A DNA stretch of 64,000 bases from Gilliamella sp. wkB108 (GCF_001690195.1 NZ_LZGM01000083.1:1-64000), one strand, 5' to 3'; counted from the first letter of the stretch, positions 30,012 through 40,120 are shown. A program made the numbers and translations. The notes: a model not told the origin generated them from the sequence alone.

Positions 30012-31820
30012 ATGCATGATATTAGCCCTTTACTCATCACGATCATCGGCGGCATTGTTTTAGCAGCTATACTTGGATTAATTGCTCAACGCTTACGTAT
30101 TTCTCCTTTAGTTGGATACTTAATTGCTGGCATTATTTTTGGTCCTAGCACACCCGGCTTCGTCGCTGATACCGCCATTGTCAAAGAACTTGCTGAAATT
30201 GGCATCATACTATTAATGTTTGGCGTGGGATTACACTTTTCGATAAAAGATCTAATGGCCGTTAAAAATATTGCCATTCCCGGCGCTATTGTACAAATTA
30301 CAGTAGCTACATTACTTGGCTTAGCCATGTCTCAGATGATGGATTGGTCATTACTAACCGGCTTGGTATTTGGTCTATGCCTATCAACCGCTAGCACAGT
30401 GGTATTACTAAGAGCGCTAGAAGAACGTAATTTAGTCGAAAGCCAACGAGGACGTATCGCTATTGGTTGGTTAATTGTTGAAGATTTAGTGATGGTATTA
30501 ACCCTTGTACTACTACCTGCGATTGCCACTATGTTTAGTGATAGTGATCACTATAATTACCTAGACATCTTAACAGAAGTGTCAAAAACAATAGGACTTG
30601 TGATCCTTTTTATCGCTATTATGATTTTATTTGGTCGTCGGGTTATTCCCTGGTTACTCGCCAAAAGCGCATGTACCGGATCTGAAGAACTATTCACATT
30701 ATCGGTATTAGCCATTGCGCTAGGTATTGCATTAGCCGCAGTAAAACTATTTGGCGCCTCATTTGCACTAGGTGCCTTTTTCGCGGGTATGGTATTAACT
30801 GAATCCGATTTTAGTCACCGCGCAGCTAAAAATATCCTTCCTCTTAAAGATGCTTTTGCGGTACTGTTCTTTGTATCTGTCGGCATGTTATTTAAACCGC
30901 AAATATTATTTATACATCCGATCGCAGTACTACTAACTATTCTGATTATCGTGTTAGGTAAATCACTGGCAGCCTACTTCATCGTCCGACTATTTGGACG
31001 TTCCAAACGCACAGCATTAACCATTTCAGCAAGCCTAGCTCAAATTGGTGAGTTTGCCTATATCCTCGCCGCTCTTGGTATTAGTCTACAAATCTTTCCT
31101 GAAGAAGCACATAGTCTGATCCTAGCTGGTTCAATCATATCGATTGTTCTTAACCCATTTGTATTTAATATTTTGGAACACTACCTATCTCGAACCGAAA
31201 CGATTGTTGACAAAATTATTGACCCAATTACTGAAATTAACGAAAACATCCCTCCTTTAGAAAATCATGCAATCTTAATAGGACATGGTAGGCTAGGCAG
31301 TTCAATAGCAAAAAAACTCGCTGAACAAGGGATCCCTTTCGCCGTTATTGATAGTTCATTAACGCTAATTGAACAGATCCGTCATGAAGGTCTTATTGCA
31401 ATATTTGGCAATGCCGTTAAACCACAAATACTTGAACTCGCTCATTTACAAACGGCTAAATGGCTAATTATTACTTCACCAAATGGTTACAAAACGGGAG
31501 AAATATCACAACATGCCAAAGAAGTGCGCCCTGATTTAATAATCTATGCCCGAGCTTGTTTTGATGATGAAATTGAATATATTGAAGATCATGGTGTAAC
31601 AAAAGTGATCACCGGTGAAGAAGAAATTGCCAAACATATTATTGAATTACTCAATTTCGATTCCAATACCCAAACGACAAAAACGAATAACAAAACAGTA
31701 ATCACTCAAACGAAATTTAACCCTAACACATCTGAAAGCCAAAAAAACGAAGATAAAGAAAAAACTAACATTGCAATTAATGTCAATCTTCCTAGTGGTA
31801 ATGGAAGTCCCATAGAATAA
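30012..31820 (+). CDS. ybaL: monovalent cation:proton antiporter-2 family protein YbaL
   Basis: CPA2 exchanger with an N-terminal Na/H-exchanger membrane domain (about 1-390) and a C-terminal TrkA-N domain (GHGRLGSSIAKKLAEQGI near 424) that binds NAD(H). It matches E. coli YbaL very closely in blocks such as STASTVVLLRALEERNL and GRIAIGWLIVEDLVMVLTLV. At 602 residues it is about 44 longer than YbaL (558); the extra tail is polar, Asn/Thr/Lys-rich and looks disordered. AGGAGG lies 6 bases before ATG. Physiological substrate unknown (related to KefB/KefC). Confidence 0.9.
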   Translation: MHDISPLLITIIGGIVLAAILGLIAQRLRISPLVGYLIAGIIFGPSTPGFVADTAIVKELAEIGIILLMFGVGLHFSIKDLMAVKNIAIPGAIVQITVATLLGLAMSQMMDWSLLTGLVFGLCLSTASTVVLLRALEERNLVESQRGRIAIGWLIVEDLVMVLTLVLLPAIATMFSDSDHYNYLDILTEVSKTIGLVILFIAIMILFGRRVIPWLLAKSACTGSEELFTLSVLAIALGIALAAVKLFGASFALGAFFAGMVLTESDFSHRAAKNILPLKDAFAVLFFVSVGMLFKPQILFIHPIAVLLTILIIVLGKSLAAYFIVRLFGRSKRTALTISASLAQIGEFAYILAALGISLQIFPEEAHSLILAGSIISIVLNPFVFNILEHYLSRTETIVDKIIDPITEINENIPPLENHAILIGHGRLGSSIAKKLAEQGIPFAVIDSSLTLIEQIRHEGLIAIFGNAVKPQILELAHLQTAKWLIITSPNGYKTGEISQHAKEVRPDLIIYARACFDDEIEYIEDHGVTKVITGEEEIAKHIIELLNFDSNTQTTKTNNKTVITQTKFNPNTSESQKNEDKEKTNIAINVNLPSGNGSPIE

Positions 31821-31881
31821 AGCTTGATTTACTTAAAGAACTAGCAATAATATCGCAGTTGAATTTTTATTTAACTTTAGC

Positions 31882-31916
31882 ATGTGGAGTTATTACTCCA
31901 CATCTCTGGTTTTTTA
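31882..31916 (+). terminator. rho-independent terminator after ybaL
   Basis: 9-bp perfect stem ATGTGGAGT / ACTCCACAT with a TATT loop, followed by CTCTGGTTTTTTAATTTTT. Confidence 0.8.
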
Positions 31917-31998
31917 ATTTTTACCAACTTTCGGTAAAGATGCAGCCTGTATGCTATATGAATATGCATTATCATTAACCTAAATTGAGCCTTAATTT

Positions 31999-33309
31999 AT
32001 GAATTCTATATTCGAAAAAATATTCCAATTGAAAGAGAAAAAAACAACTGCCGGTACTGAAATTATCGCCGGATGTACCACTTTCCTTACTATGGTCTAT
32101 ATCATCTTTGTTAACCCCTCTATTCTATCTTCAACCGGCATGGACACCTCTGTCGTCTTTGTCTTAACCTGTTTAGTTACTGCATTTGCCACTATTTTAA
32201 TGGGTTTAGTTGCTAACTTACCTATTGCCTTAGCCCCGGCTATGGGACTTAATGTATTTTTTGCCTATGGGATTTGTGGTGCAATGGGATACTCTTGGCA
32301 AATTGGTATGGGCGCAATTTTTTGGGGTTCGTTGATTTTCTTCGCCTTATCCCTATTCAAAGTACGCCATTGGCTAATAAAACATATTCCTCAATGTTTA
32401 CGTGTTGGTATTAGTGCCGGTATCGGATTATTTATTGCCTTTATGGGGTTTCAAAACATGGGACTTGTGGTATCTTCTCCTGCAACACTATTAACCATGG
32501 GAAATATTTTATCTCTTAAAGTGCTACTTGGTTCACTTGGTTTTTTTATTATTATTATTTTAGCTGCTCGTAATTTTCACGCTGCCATATTAATCTCCAT
32601 TTTAGTGGTCACATTATTTGCATTATGGTTAGATCCTGATATCCATTACAATGGGATTATCTCCATGCCACCAAGTGTCACCAGCGTTGTAGGACATGTT
32701 GATTTAGCCGGTTCACTTAATGTAGGTATCATGGGGGTTATCTTCTCGATAATGATTGTCAGCTTATTTGATTCATCGGGAACCATTTTAGCTCTGACAG
32801 ATAAAGCGGGAATTTCTGATGAAAGAGGTCGTTTCCCGAAAATGCGTCAAGCACTATTAATCGACAGCTTTAGTTCTTCTCTTGGTGGATTATTTGGTAC
32901 TTCCTCAGTATTAACTTACATTGAAAGTTCAGCAGGCATCTCCGTGGGTGGACGAACAGGACTAACAGCCGTTGTGGTTGGAATATTATTTTTAATTGTC
33001 ACCTTCTTATCACCACTTGCTCATCTCGTACCAAGTTATGCCACTTCCGGTGCGCTGATTTTTGTTGGGATCTTAATGATTTCAAGTTTAGTCAAAGTTA
33101 ACTGGTCTGATTTAACCGACGCTACCCCTGCTTTTATTACCGCACTAATGATGCCTTTTGCTTTTGCAATTACTGAAGGTGTAGCGCTTGGCTTTATTTC
33201 ATATGTAATATTAAAAACGTTTACAGGAAAATTCAAAGAGTTAAACCTTTGTGTAATTATCTTTGCTCTCCTATTTGCTTTGAAATTTATCTTTATCGAT
33301 CATCATTAA
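31999..33309 (+). CDS. adeP: adenine permease, NCS2/AzgA-like family (AdeP-type)
   Basis: A purine:proton symporter with about 12-14 helices. Conserved AzgA-type blocks include ANLPIALAPAMGLNVFFAYG (about 74-93), VSLFDSSGTILALTDKAG and the ESSAGISVGGRTGLTAVVVG region. It is closer to E. coli AdeP (PurP, 445 residues) than to the guanine/hypoxanthine permease GhxP, as judged by TTFLTMVYIIFVNP and NLPIALAPAMGLN. 436 residues. Stand-alone gene; I see no PurR box upstream. Whether the substrate is adenine or another purine cannot be read from sequence alone. Confidence 0.82.
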   Translation: MNSIFEKIFQLKEKKTTAGTEIIAGCTTFLTMVYIIFVNPSILSSTGMDTSVVFVLTCLVTAFATILMGLVANLPIALAPAMGLNVFFAYGICGAMGYSWQIGMGAIFWGSLIFFALSLFKVRHWLIKHIPQCLRVGISAGIGLFIAFMGFQNMGLVVSSPATLLTMGNILSLKVLLGSLGFFIIIILAARNFHAAILISILVVTLFALWLDPDIHYNGIISMPPSVTSVVGHVDLAGSLNVGIMGVIFSIMIVSLFDSSGTILALTDKAGISDERGRFPKMRQALLIDSFSSSLGGLFGTSSVLTYIESSAGISVGGRTGLTAVVVGILFLIVTFLSPLAHLVPSYATSGALIFVGILMISSLVKVNWSDLTDATPAFITALMMPFAFAITEGVALGFISYVILKTFTGKFKELNLCVIIFALLFALKFIFIDHH

Positions 33310-33322
33310 TTTTGAGCATTAA

Positions 33323-33350
33323 ATTTCTATCGCTGAAAAGCGATAGAAAT
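33323..33350 (+). terminator. stable hairpin after adeP
   Basis: 12-bp perfect stem ATTTCTATCGCT / AGCGATAGAAAT closed by a GAAA tetraloop, 14 bases after the adeP stop. There is no T tract, so it may act as a 3'-end stabiliser rather than an intrinsic terminator. Confidence 0.55.
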
Positions 33351-33623
33351 AATTCCGCAAATTGATAGAAATTAAATAAAAAATTCACCACTAAACAAAT
33401 AACAATTATTTTTAAATCATGTCGATCGCCTTTCAACTAACCTCATATAAATAAAGATAAAATAAGCTGAGATCCATAATTTAGAATAAATATCAGCAAT
33501 AAAATCATCAGCCATACAATTTGTTGTTCAGCGCAAACGCTAAAAACAAAACCCTTATAAATCATATAATTATTAACAATCTGTTAAAAAATCAATTCAA
33601 TACAAGTCATTTTCTAAGTGGAG

Positions 33624-33639
33624 TTTGATCTACTTCACA
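33624..33639 (+). promoter_or_regulatory. candidate CRP site upstream of xylE
   Basis: TTTGA-N6-TCACA, nine of ten bases of the CRP half-site consensus TGTGA-N6-TCACA, 126 bases before the xylE ATG. Catabolite control of xylose genes is well known in E. coli. Confidence 0.55.
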
Positions 33640-33661
33640 AAAACAAAAAAACATAAAATGC

Positions 33662-33672
33662 TTACGAAATTT
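33662..33672 (+). promoter_or_regulatory. possible XylR operator element upstream of xylE
   Basis: TTACGAAATTT, the reverse complement of AAATTTCGTAA found at 38311-38321 in front of the GH43 gene. Both copies sit just downstream of a candidate CRP site. Sharing by two xyloside promoters suggests an XylR element; this is inference from two copies. Confidence 0.35.
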
Positions 33673-33764
33673 AATAATTGTTGTAAGTGTAAAAATTCAT
33701 GCATATTAAATGAGCAGTTCAGATTATTTTTATCTAAACTTAACTTGATAAGCAGGAATGAAAT

Positions 33765-35207
33765 ATGAGTACGCATTACAATTCATTATACGTTTTCAGA
33801 ATCACTCTAGTTGCAACTTTAGGTGGTTTATTATTTGGCTATGACACCGCTGTTATTTCTGGAACAGTTGGGTCTATATCAAAAGTCTTCGTCGAACCTC
33901 AACATTTAAGTGAAACCGCTGCCAACTCCTTACTAGGTTTTTGTGTGGCAAGTGCTTTAATTGGTTGTATCATCGGCGGTTTAATGGGAGGATATTTAAG
34001 TAACCGTTTTGGTCGCCGCAATTCATTATTGATTGCCGCATTTTTATTTTTCATCGCTGCAATTGGATCTGCTTGGCCTGAATTAGGATTTCGTTCAGTA
34101 GAATCACAAGAAATCCCTTACTATTTAGCAGGATATGTTCCTGAATTTGTATTTTATCGCATCGTCGGCGGAATTGGTGTTGGCTTAGCTTCCATGTTAT
34201 CACCAATGTACATTGCTGAAGTTGCCCCAGCTGAAATTAGAGGTAAACTCGTCTCTTTTAACCAGTTCGCAATTATTTTTGGCCAACTTCTGGTCTATTG
34301 TGTTAATTACGCAATAGCAAGTTCAGGCGATCCGGTTTGGTTAAATATTGTTGGTTGGCGATATATGTTCTTATCACTAGCTATCCCTGCGCTACTTTTC
34401 TTTGGTTTATTATTTACCGTTCCGGAAAGCCCTCGCTGGCTAACTGCACAAAATAAAATAGGCAAAGCTCAAAATATTCTAGCTCGTATTTTAGGAAGTC
34501 AAAGAGCAGAAGAAGCACTTAATAGTATAATTAGCTCGCTATCTTCTAATTCAAATAAAAAGAGTAGCCCACTATTAAAATATGGTATTGGCGTTATTAT
34601 TATCGGAATTTTATTATCCGCATTCCAACAATTAATGGGTATTAATGTTGTACTTTATTATGCACCGGAAGTATTTAAAAACTTAGGTGCAAGTACAGAT
34701 TCTGCATTATTACAAACCATTATTGTTGGTGTTATTAACCTATCATTTACCACTATTGCTATCTTCACCGTTGATAAATTTGGACGTAAACCATTACAGA
34801 TCATCGGCGCTATTGGCATGGCAATTGGCATGATCACATTAGGAACAACCTTCTTTTTACAACTACCAGCAAGTATTGCACTTACTTCTATGCTGTTTTA
34901 CATCGCTTCTTTTGCTATCTCATGGGGGCCTGTATGTTGGGTACTATTGTCTGAAATATTCCCTAACTCCATTCGAAGTAAAGCGCTTTCTATTGCTGTT
35001 GCCGCACAATGGATTGCCAATTACTTGGTATCATGGACCTTCCCTATCATGGATAAAAACACCTACCTTGTCTCTCATTTTAACAATGGATTTGCCTATT
35101 GGTTATATGGAGTTATCAGCGTAGTGGCAGCTATTTTCATATGGAAATGGTTACCTGAAACGAAAGGAAAATCGTTAGAAGAACTTGAACAGTTCTGGAA
35201 CAAATAA
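33765..35207 (+). CDS. xylE: D-xylose:proton symporter XylE
   Basis: MFS sugar-porter family, 12 helices, 480 residues (E. coli 491). Family signatures are intact: GGLLFGYDTAVISGT in helix 1, GGYLSNRFGRRNSLL, PESPRWL after helix 6, the sugar-binding QQLMGINVVLYYAPE in helix 7, and PETKGKSLEELE after helix 12. The QLLVYCVNY segment of helix 5 also matches XylE. It leads xylE-xylA-xylB, an order unlike E. coli, where xylE is alone. Confidence 0.94.
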   Translation: MSTHYNSLYVFRITLVATLGGLLFGYDTAVISGTVGSISKVFVEPQHLSETAANSLLGFCVASALIGCIIGGLMGGYLSNRFGRRNSLLIAAFLFFIAAIGSAWPELGFRSVESQEIPYYLAGYVPEFVFYRIVGGIGVGLASMLSPMYIAEVAPAEIRGKLVSFNQFAIIFGQLLVYCVNYAIASSGDPVWLNIVGWRYMFLSLAIPALLFFGLLFTVPESPRWLTAQNKIGKAQNILARILGSQRAEEALNSIISSLSSNSNKKSSPLLKYGIGVIIIGILLSAFQQLMGINVVLYYAPEVFKNLGASTDSALLQTIIVGVINLSFTTIAIFTVDKFGRKPLQIIGAIGMAIGMITLGTTFFLQLPASIALTSMLFYIASFAISWGPVCWVLLSEIFPNSIRSKALSIAVAAQWIANYLVSWTFPIMDKNTYLVSHFNNGFAYWLYGVISVVAAIFIWKWLPETKGKSLEELEQFWNK

Positions 35208-35252
35208 GTACAACATTAAATTAAATTTCATAACCGTATTTAGGAGAATATT

Positions 35253-36572
35253 ATGAAACAATATTACGACAAAATAGAACGCATTAACTACGAAGGAACA
35301 GAAACTGACAATCCTTTTGCATTTAGACACTATAATCCACAACAAAAAATATTAGGCAAAACAATGGCTGAACATTTACGATTCTCAGCTTGTTATTGGC
35401 ATACATTTTGTTGGGCTGGAACCGACATGTTTGGTACCAATTCGTTTGATTATCCTTGGCAAAGAAATGCTGATCCATTAGTAAATGCCAAAGCTAAAGC
35501 CGATGTTGCTTTCGAGTTTTTTTACAAATTGAACGTTCCTTTTTATGCTTTCCATGATGTTGACATCGCGCCTGAAGGAAATTCAGTTAAAGAATATATT
35601 AATAACTTATCAATAATGACTGATATATTCCTTAAAAAACAACAAGAAACTGGAGTAAACTTATTATGGGGTACAGCTAATTGCTTCACTAACCCTCGTT
35701 ATGCTGCAGGAGCTGCAACCAATCCAGATCCAGAAATTTTTGCCTATGCTGCAACGCAAGTGGTTCACGCAATGAATGCTACCCATAAATTAGGCGGACA
35801 AAACTATGTGCTATGGGGCGGAAGAGAAGGATATGAAACGCTACTAAACACAGACTTACGCAAAGAACGCGAACAAGTTGGCAAGTTTATGCAAATGGTC
35901 GTTGAAAACAAACATAAAATTGGATTTAAAGGTACTTTATTAATTGAACCTAAACCACAAGAACCAACTAAACACCAATACGACTATGATGTAGCAACAA
36001 TATATGGTTTCTTAAAACAATTTGGCTTAGAAAAGGAAATAAAAGTCAATATTGAAGCAAATCATGCCACATTAGCAGGTCATACATTCCAACATGAGAT
36101 TGCCTCAGCAATCGCACTTGATATTTTTGGTTCCCTAGATGCTAACAGAGGCGATCCTCAACTAGGTTGGGATACCGATCAATTCCCAAATAGTGTGGAA
36201 GAAAATACACTTGTCATGTATGAAATTTTAAAAGGCGGTGGTTTCAAAACAGGTGGTTTAAACTTCGATGCAAAAATACGTCGACAAAGCATTGATAAAT
36301 ATGATGTATTTTATGGACATATCGGCGCTATGGACACAATGGCATTATCATTAAAATGTGCAGCCAAAATGCTTGAAGATAAAACACTAAATCAAATTGT
36401 TCTCGACCGCTATAGTAATTGGGACAAAAAATTAGGTAAAAGCATTTTACAAGGTGAAATGTCACTACAACAGATCGCCGAATACTGTCTACAACATGAT
36501 ATACAACCTAAAGCACATAGTGGACAACAAGAAAAACTAGAAAATATAGTGAATAAGTTTATTTTTGGATAA
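35253..36572 (+). CDS. xylA: xylose isomerase
   Basis: Converts D-xylose to D-xylulose; class II enzyme with two divalent metals. Catalytic His101 and Asp104 are in the [10 protein letters not shown] block, the metal ligands in [16 protein letters not shown] (near 230) and [17 protein letters not shown] (near 266), and GSLDANRGD near 295. 439 residues, E. coli 440. TAGGAG precedes ATG. It follows xylE by 45 bases. Confidence 0.97.
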   Translation: MKQYYDKIERINYEGTETDNPFAFRHYNPQQKILGKTMAEHLRFSACYWHTFCWAGTDMFGTNSFDYPWQRNADPLVNAKAKADVAFEFFYKLNVPFYAFHDVDIAPEGNSVKEYINNLSIMTDIFLKKQQETGVNLLWGTANCFTNPRYAAGAATNPDPEIFAYAATQVVHAMNATHKLGGQNYVLWGGREGYETLLNTDLRKEREQVGKFMQMVVENKHKIGFKGTLLIEPKPQEPTKHQYDYDVATIYGFLKQFGLEKEIKVNIEANHATLAGHTFQHEIASAIALDIFGSLDANRGDPQLGWDTDQFPNSVEENTLVMYEILKGGGFKTGGLNFDAKIRRQSIDKYDVFYGHIGAMDTMALSLKCAAKMLEDKTLNQIVLDRYSNWDKKLGKSILQGEMSLQQIAEYCLQHDIQPKAHSGQQEKLENIVNKFIFG

Positions 36573-36597
36573 AACTATCATTCAATGTAAACATAAC

Positions 36598-36621
36598 AGG
36601 ACCGCTTTATTAAGCGGTCCT
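36598..36621 (+). terminator. hairpin between xylA and xylB
   Basis: 10-bp perfect stem AGGACCGCTT / AAGCGGTCCT with a TATT loop, between the xylA stop and the xylB ribosome-binding site, followed by TATATACTTATT rather than a T run. It could reduce read-through or protect the xylA message so that more XylA than XylB is made. Confidence 0.55.
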
Positions 36622-36646
36622 TATATACTTATTGTGGAGAACAAAT

Positions 36647-38104
36647 ATGTATATTGGTATTGATTTAGGTACATCGGGCGTAAAAGCCATATTAATGGAT
36701 GAACACCAAAAGATTATCGCATCTAACACACAAAAACTGTCTATATCTCGCCCTCATCCTTTATGGTCAGAGCAAGATCCTGCCGAATGGTGGCAAGCAA
36801 CCAGTTTAGCCATTGAACAATTAAGTAAACAACACAATTTACAACAAGTAAAAGCCATTGGGCTTAGTGGTCAAATGCATGGTGCAGTGTTATTAAACAA
36901 ACAATCTCACGTTTTAAGACCCGCTATTTTATGGAATGACGGTCGTTGTGATAAAGAGTGTCAAGAGCTAGAAAGCTTAGTACCAACTTCTAGACAAATC
37001 ACCGGCAATTTAATGATGGCGGGATTTACAGCACCCAAAATAAAATGGGTACAAAAAAATGAACCTGATATTTTTGCTCAAATAGATAAAGTATTGCTTC
37101 CTAAAGACTACATACGTTTCAAAATGACAGGGAAATTTGCATCTGACATGTCTGATGCCGCAGGGACAATGTGGTTAGATGTTGAAAAACGTGACTGGAA
37201 CGATCAACTCTTACAAGCTTGTGGTTTAAATCGACAACATATGCCAGCACTTTTTGAAGGAAACCAAATTACCGGATATATTAATGATGACCTTGCTAAA
37301 CATTGGGGGATCAATAAAGTTCCCGTTATTGCTGGCGCAGGAGATAATGCCGCAGGCGCTATCGGCGTTGGTCTTTATCAACCAGGACAAGCAATGTTAT
37401 CACTAGGTACTTCTGGTGTTTATTTTGTTGTTACAGATCGTTTTATGAGTAAACCCGAACAAGCGATTCACAGTTTTTGCCACGCATTACCTGAACGCTG
37501 GCATCTTATGTCAGTAATGTTAAGCTGTGCTTCCTGCCTTGATTGGGCTTGTAAATTATTAGATATTAAAGATGTACCAACCCTATTTTCTTTAATTGAA
37601 GCAGATCAATCAACGGACAAACCAGCTGTACAATTTTTACCTTATCTATCAGGAGAAAGAACACCACATAACAATCCTACGGCTAAAGGTGTATTTTTTG
37701 GATTAACTCATCAACACAATAAAACCGATCTTGCCAAAGCGGTATTATTGGGCGTAACTTATGCATTGGTTGATTGTATAGACGTCATTCACCAATTCGG
37801 CATTTCGCCGGATAAAATCATTATTATTGGTGGTGGTGCAAGAAGTTCATACTGGCGACAACTTATTAGCGACGTATCTGGTTATAAAATACAATACTGT
37901 GAAGGTGGTGATGTAGGACCCGCATTAGGTGCAGCTAAACTGGCACAAATCGCTTGTAATTCAGACAAACCACTTAACATACTTTTACCTGAATTACCTA
38001 TAGTTCAAATCCATCAACCTAATATGAATCAATATGAATATCATCAAAAACAGCGAGTGATTTTTAGAAATTTATATCAACAACTTAAACCGCTTATGTC
38101 TTAA
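36647..38104 (+). CDS. xylB: xylulokinase
   Basis: FGGY-family kinase that makes D-xylulose 5-phosphate. ATG 36647 (MYIGIDLGTSGVKAI) has GGAGA in front and gives 485 residues, E. coli 484; an in-frame TTG at 36632 overlaps that ribosome-binding site. Phosphate motif DLGTSGVKA, the substrate motif SGQMHGAVLL, catalytic Asp in GAGDNAAGAIG, and GGGARSSYWRQ are present. Last gene of xylEAB. Confidence 0.96.
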   Translation: MYIGIDLGTSGVKAILMDEHQKIIASNTQKLSISRPHPLWSEQDPAEWWQATSLAIEQLSKQHNLQQVKAIGLSGQMHGAVLLNKQSHVLRPAILWNDGRCDKECQELESLVPTSRQITGNLMMAGFTAPKIKWVQKNEPDIFAQIDKVLLPKDYIRFKMTGKFASDMSDAAGTMWLDVEKRDWNDQLLQACGLNRQHMPALFEGNQITGYINDDLAKHWGINKVPVIAGAGDNAAGAIGVGLYQPGQAMLSLGTSGVYFVVTDRFMSKPEQAIHSFCHALPERWHLMSVMLSCASCLDWACKLLDIKDVPTLFSLIEADQSTDKPAVQFLPYLSGERTPHNNPTAKGVFFGLTHQHNKTDLAKAVLLGVTYALVDCIDVIHQFGISPDKIIIIGGGARSSYWRQLISDVSGYKIQYCEGGDVGPALGAAKLAQIACNSDKPLNILLPELPIVQIHQPNMNQYEYHQKQRVIFRNLYQQLKPLMS

Positions 38105-38113
38105 TGCTAATAG

Positions 38114-38150
38114 TGCAGAATTTCATTATATTAATGATTTCTGCATTTTA
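38114..38150 (+). terminator. terminator after xylB
   Basis: Outer stem TGCAGAA / TTCTGCA and inner stem TCATTA / TAATGA, with a small bulge between, followed by TTTTACTTTAC. It ends the xylEAB operon. Confidence 0.75.
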
Positions 38151-38288
38151 CTTTACTCTATAATATTCAAGCATGATATTAATAAGATATTAATCAAAAT
38201 ATATCATTTCACCATAACAATCCCCTTTCTCTTATTACTATATACAACTTTAAATTAATACCTTTATTTATCTATATATATCAATATA

Positions 38289-38304
38289 TGTGACGTATAT
38301 CTCA
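38289..38304 (+). promoter_or_regulatory. candidate CRP site upstream of the GH43 gene
   Basis: TGTGA-N6-TCTCA, nine of ten consensus bases, 152 bases before the start codon. Confidence 0.6.
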
Positions 38305-38310
38305 TAAATA

Positions 38311-38321
38311 AAATTTCGTAA
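38311..38321 (+). promoter_or_regulatory. possible XylR operator element upstream of the GH43 gene
   Basis: AAATTTCGTAA, inverted relative to the copy at 33662-33672 in the xylE promoter. The first eight bases (AAATTTCG) recur at 42839-42846, between xylR and rpsL. Confidence 0.35.
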
Positions 38322-38455
38322 ATTTGAAACCAAATTTGGTAATAACAAATCATAAGTAGATAAATTATATTTAAATAAGAAATATTAAATTTCATCTATT
38401 TTTCAACATATATTTTTTGCGTTATCAATCATCTAATACTAAGAGAAAAATAAAA

Positions 38456-40102
38456 ATGCCTAAGATAAAAAATCCTGTCATATCAGGTATGTCACCGGAT
38501 CCATCCATTATTCGTGTGGATAATACCTATTACATTGCAACCTCTACCTTTCATTGGCAACCTGCAATCCAAATTTTTAAATCCCATGATTTATCTAATT
38601 GGGTATTAATTGATTATATTTTTAAAAATGGTGAAATAAACTTATCCGGAACAAATACACCAGCAGGCGTATGGGCACCACATTTATCTTATGATCCAAT
38701 TAATAAAAAATATTGGTTAATTTATTCTCACATGATGAATATGGCTGGTCGAGAGTTTAATGCCGATACCTATGCGATTTGTGCCGATAATATTCAAGGT
38801 CCTTGGTCTTCTCCTATTTATTTAACTTCTATTGGCTTCGATCCCGCATTATTTCATGATGACGATGGCAAACATTATTTAACTATTTTAGAGTGGGAAA
38901 CACGTCAAGGACATCAAGCCCCTGGTCATATCGTAATAGCTGAAGTTGATTTAACCACTGGCAAATTAATTTCTCCATGGGTTCGAGTAACTCAAGGCTT
39001 TACTACGAGAGGATGTGCTGAAGCACCACAACTGTATAAAAAGGATCACTACTATTATTTATTAATAGCGGCAGGCGGTACGGGTTATGCTCATGGCATT
39101 GAAATAGGACGTAGTAAAAATATTTTTGGTCCTTATCAACCTCATCCTTCAGGAGAACCTATCGTTACCTCTTCCCCTAATCATCTATTTTCATTGGGTG
39201 ATCCTGATGCGGGACATTTTGAAATGTACAACCCAAATTCAGTGATGCAAAAAGCGGGACACGGCTCGTTGGTTGAGACACAAAATGGTGATTGGTATGT
39301 TGCTCATCTTATGTCTAGACCAATAAAAGGTACATTACTCAATCCCCTTGGTCGCGAAACCTCTATCCAAAAAATGCAATGGACAGATGATGGTTGGTTA
39401 GTTATGGCGGATGGTTCTAATTTAGCTAAAATGGAATTTGATTCACAAATTCCAATCAAAGGTAAAATAACGGATGATGTGATTGATGAATTTGATCAAG
39501 CTTACCAATTACAGTTTATGACACCTTATCGACATCAATCCAGTACTTGGGTAAATAGTTATGAACGTCAAAGCCACCTAAGGATATATGGGCAAAACTC
39601 GTTATTTTCTCAAGTCAATCCATCGATTATGGCCACTAGAGCCACCTCTTTTGATTATCTAGTCCAAACTAAAGTTGAATTTCACCCTGAACATTATTCA
39701 CAAACCGCGGGTGTTGGACTTTACTATGATTCGAATAATTGGCTTTATCTACATTTAACTTATAGTGAACAACTAAAAACTACAATCCTGACTATTTTAC
39801 AAGCAAAACTAGGCGTTAGAATTGAATTTGCCAACCACCGTATTGCAATACCTGACGGTGTTGTTGAACTCAAATTAGTCTATCAACAAGGTATAGTTAA
39901 ACTGTTCTACAAACAAGACCAAGATTGGATATCCATCATTAATGATTTAGATATGCTTTACTTATCAGATGAAGGTGTAAATGGTGAACCCGGTGAAATT
40001 GGTGGATTTACTGGCTTATTTAATTTTATTGCTTCAGTTGATAGCTACCAACATCAATCTTATGCCGATTTTGACTATTACTATGTGATAAATAATCGCT
40101 AA
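38456..40102 (+). CDS. xynB: beta-xylosidase, glycoside hydrolase family 43
   Basis: Releases xylose from xylobiose and short xylo-oligosaccharides. ATG 38456 (MPKIKNPVISGMSPDPS) gives 548 residues with AAGAGA upstream; the frame is open to a TTG at 38417 without support. The GH43 catalytic triad is visible: Asp15 (SPDPS), Asp129 (IGFDPALF) and Glu189 (RGCAEAPQL). A C-terminal beta-sandwich domain (about 330-548) is typical of this subfamily. There is no signal peptide, so it should act on imported sugars; the transporter gene follows after 18 bases. E. coli YagH is a homologue of similar size. Confidence 0.9.
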   Translation: MPKIKNPVISGMSPDPSIIRVDNTYYIATSTFHWQPAIQIFKSHDLSNWVLIDYIFKNGEINLSGTNTPAGVWAPHLSYDPINKKYWLIYSHMMNMAGREFNADTYAICADNIQGPWSSPIYLTSIGFDPALFHDDDGKHYLTILEWETRQGHQAPGHIVIAEVDLTTGKLISPWVRVTQGFTTRGCAEAPQLYKKDHYYYLLIAAGGTGYAHGIEIGRSKNIFGPYQPHPSGEPIVTSSPNHLFSLGDPDAGHFEMYNPNSVMQKAGHGSLVETQNGDWYVAHLMSRPIKGTLLNPLGRETSIQKMQWTDDGWLVMADGSNLAKMEFDSQIPIKGKITDDVIDEFDQAYQLQFMTPYRHQSSTWVNSYERQSHLRIYGQNSLFSQVNPSIMATRATSFDYLVQTKVEFHPEHYSQTAGVGLYYDSNNWLYLHLTYSEQLKTTILTILQAKLGVRIEFANHRIAIPDGVVELKLVYQQGIVKLFYKQDQDWISIINDLDMLYLSDEGVNGEPGEIGGFTGLFNFIASVDSYQHQSYADFDYYYVINNR

Positions 40103-40120
40103 CATTCAAGGTAGAATATT

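Larger units (their letters stand above)
33310..33764 (+). other. regulatory region between adeP and xylE
   Basis: AT-rich non-coding stretch. It starts with a very strong hairpin at 33323-33350 (12-bp stem, GAAA tetraloop) and ends with the xylE control region: a candidate CRP site at 33624-33639, a possible XylR half-site at 33662-33672, and AGGA before the xylE ATG. Nothing coding is seen. Confidence 0.6.
38105..38455 (+). other. intergenic and control region before the GH43 gene
   Basis: Holds the xylB terminator (38114-38150), a candidate CRP site (38289-38304), a motif shared with the xylE promoter (38311-38321) inside a run of three AAATTT blocks at 38311, 38320 and 38332, and AAGAGA before the next start codon. 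Strongly AT-rich; no gene seen. Confidence 0.6.
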
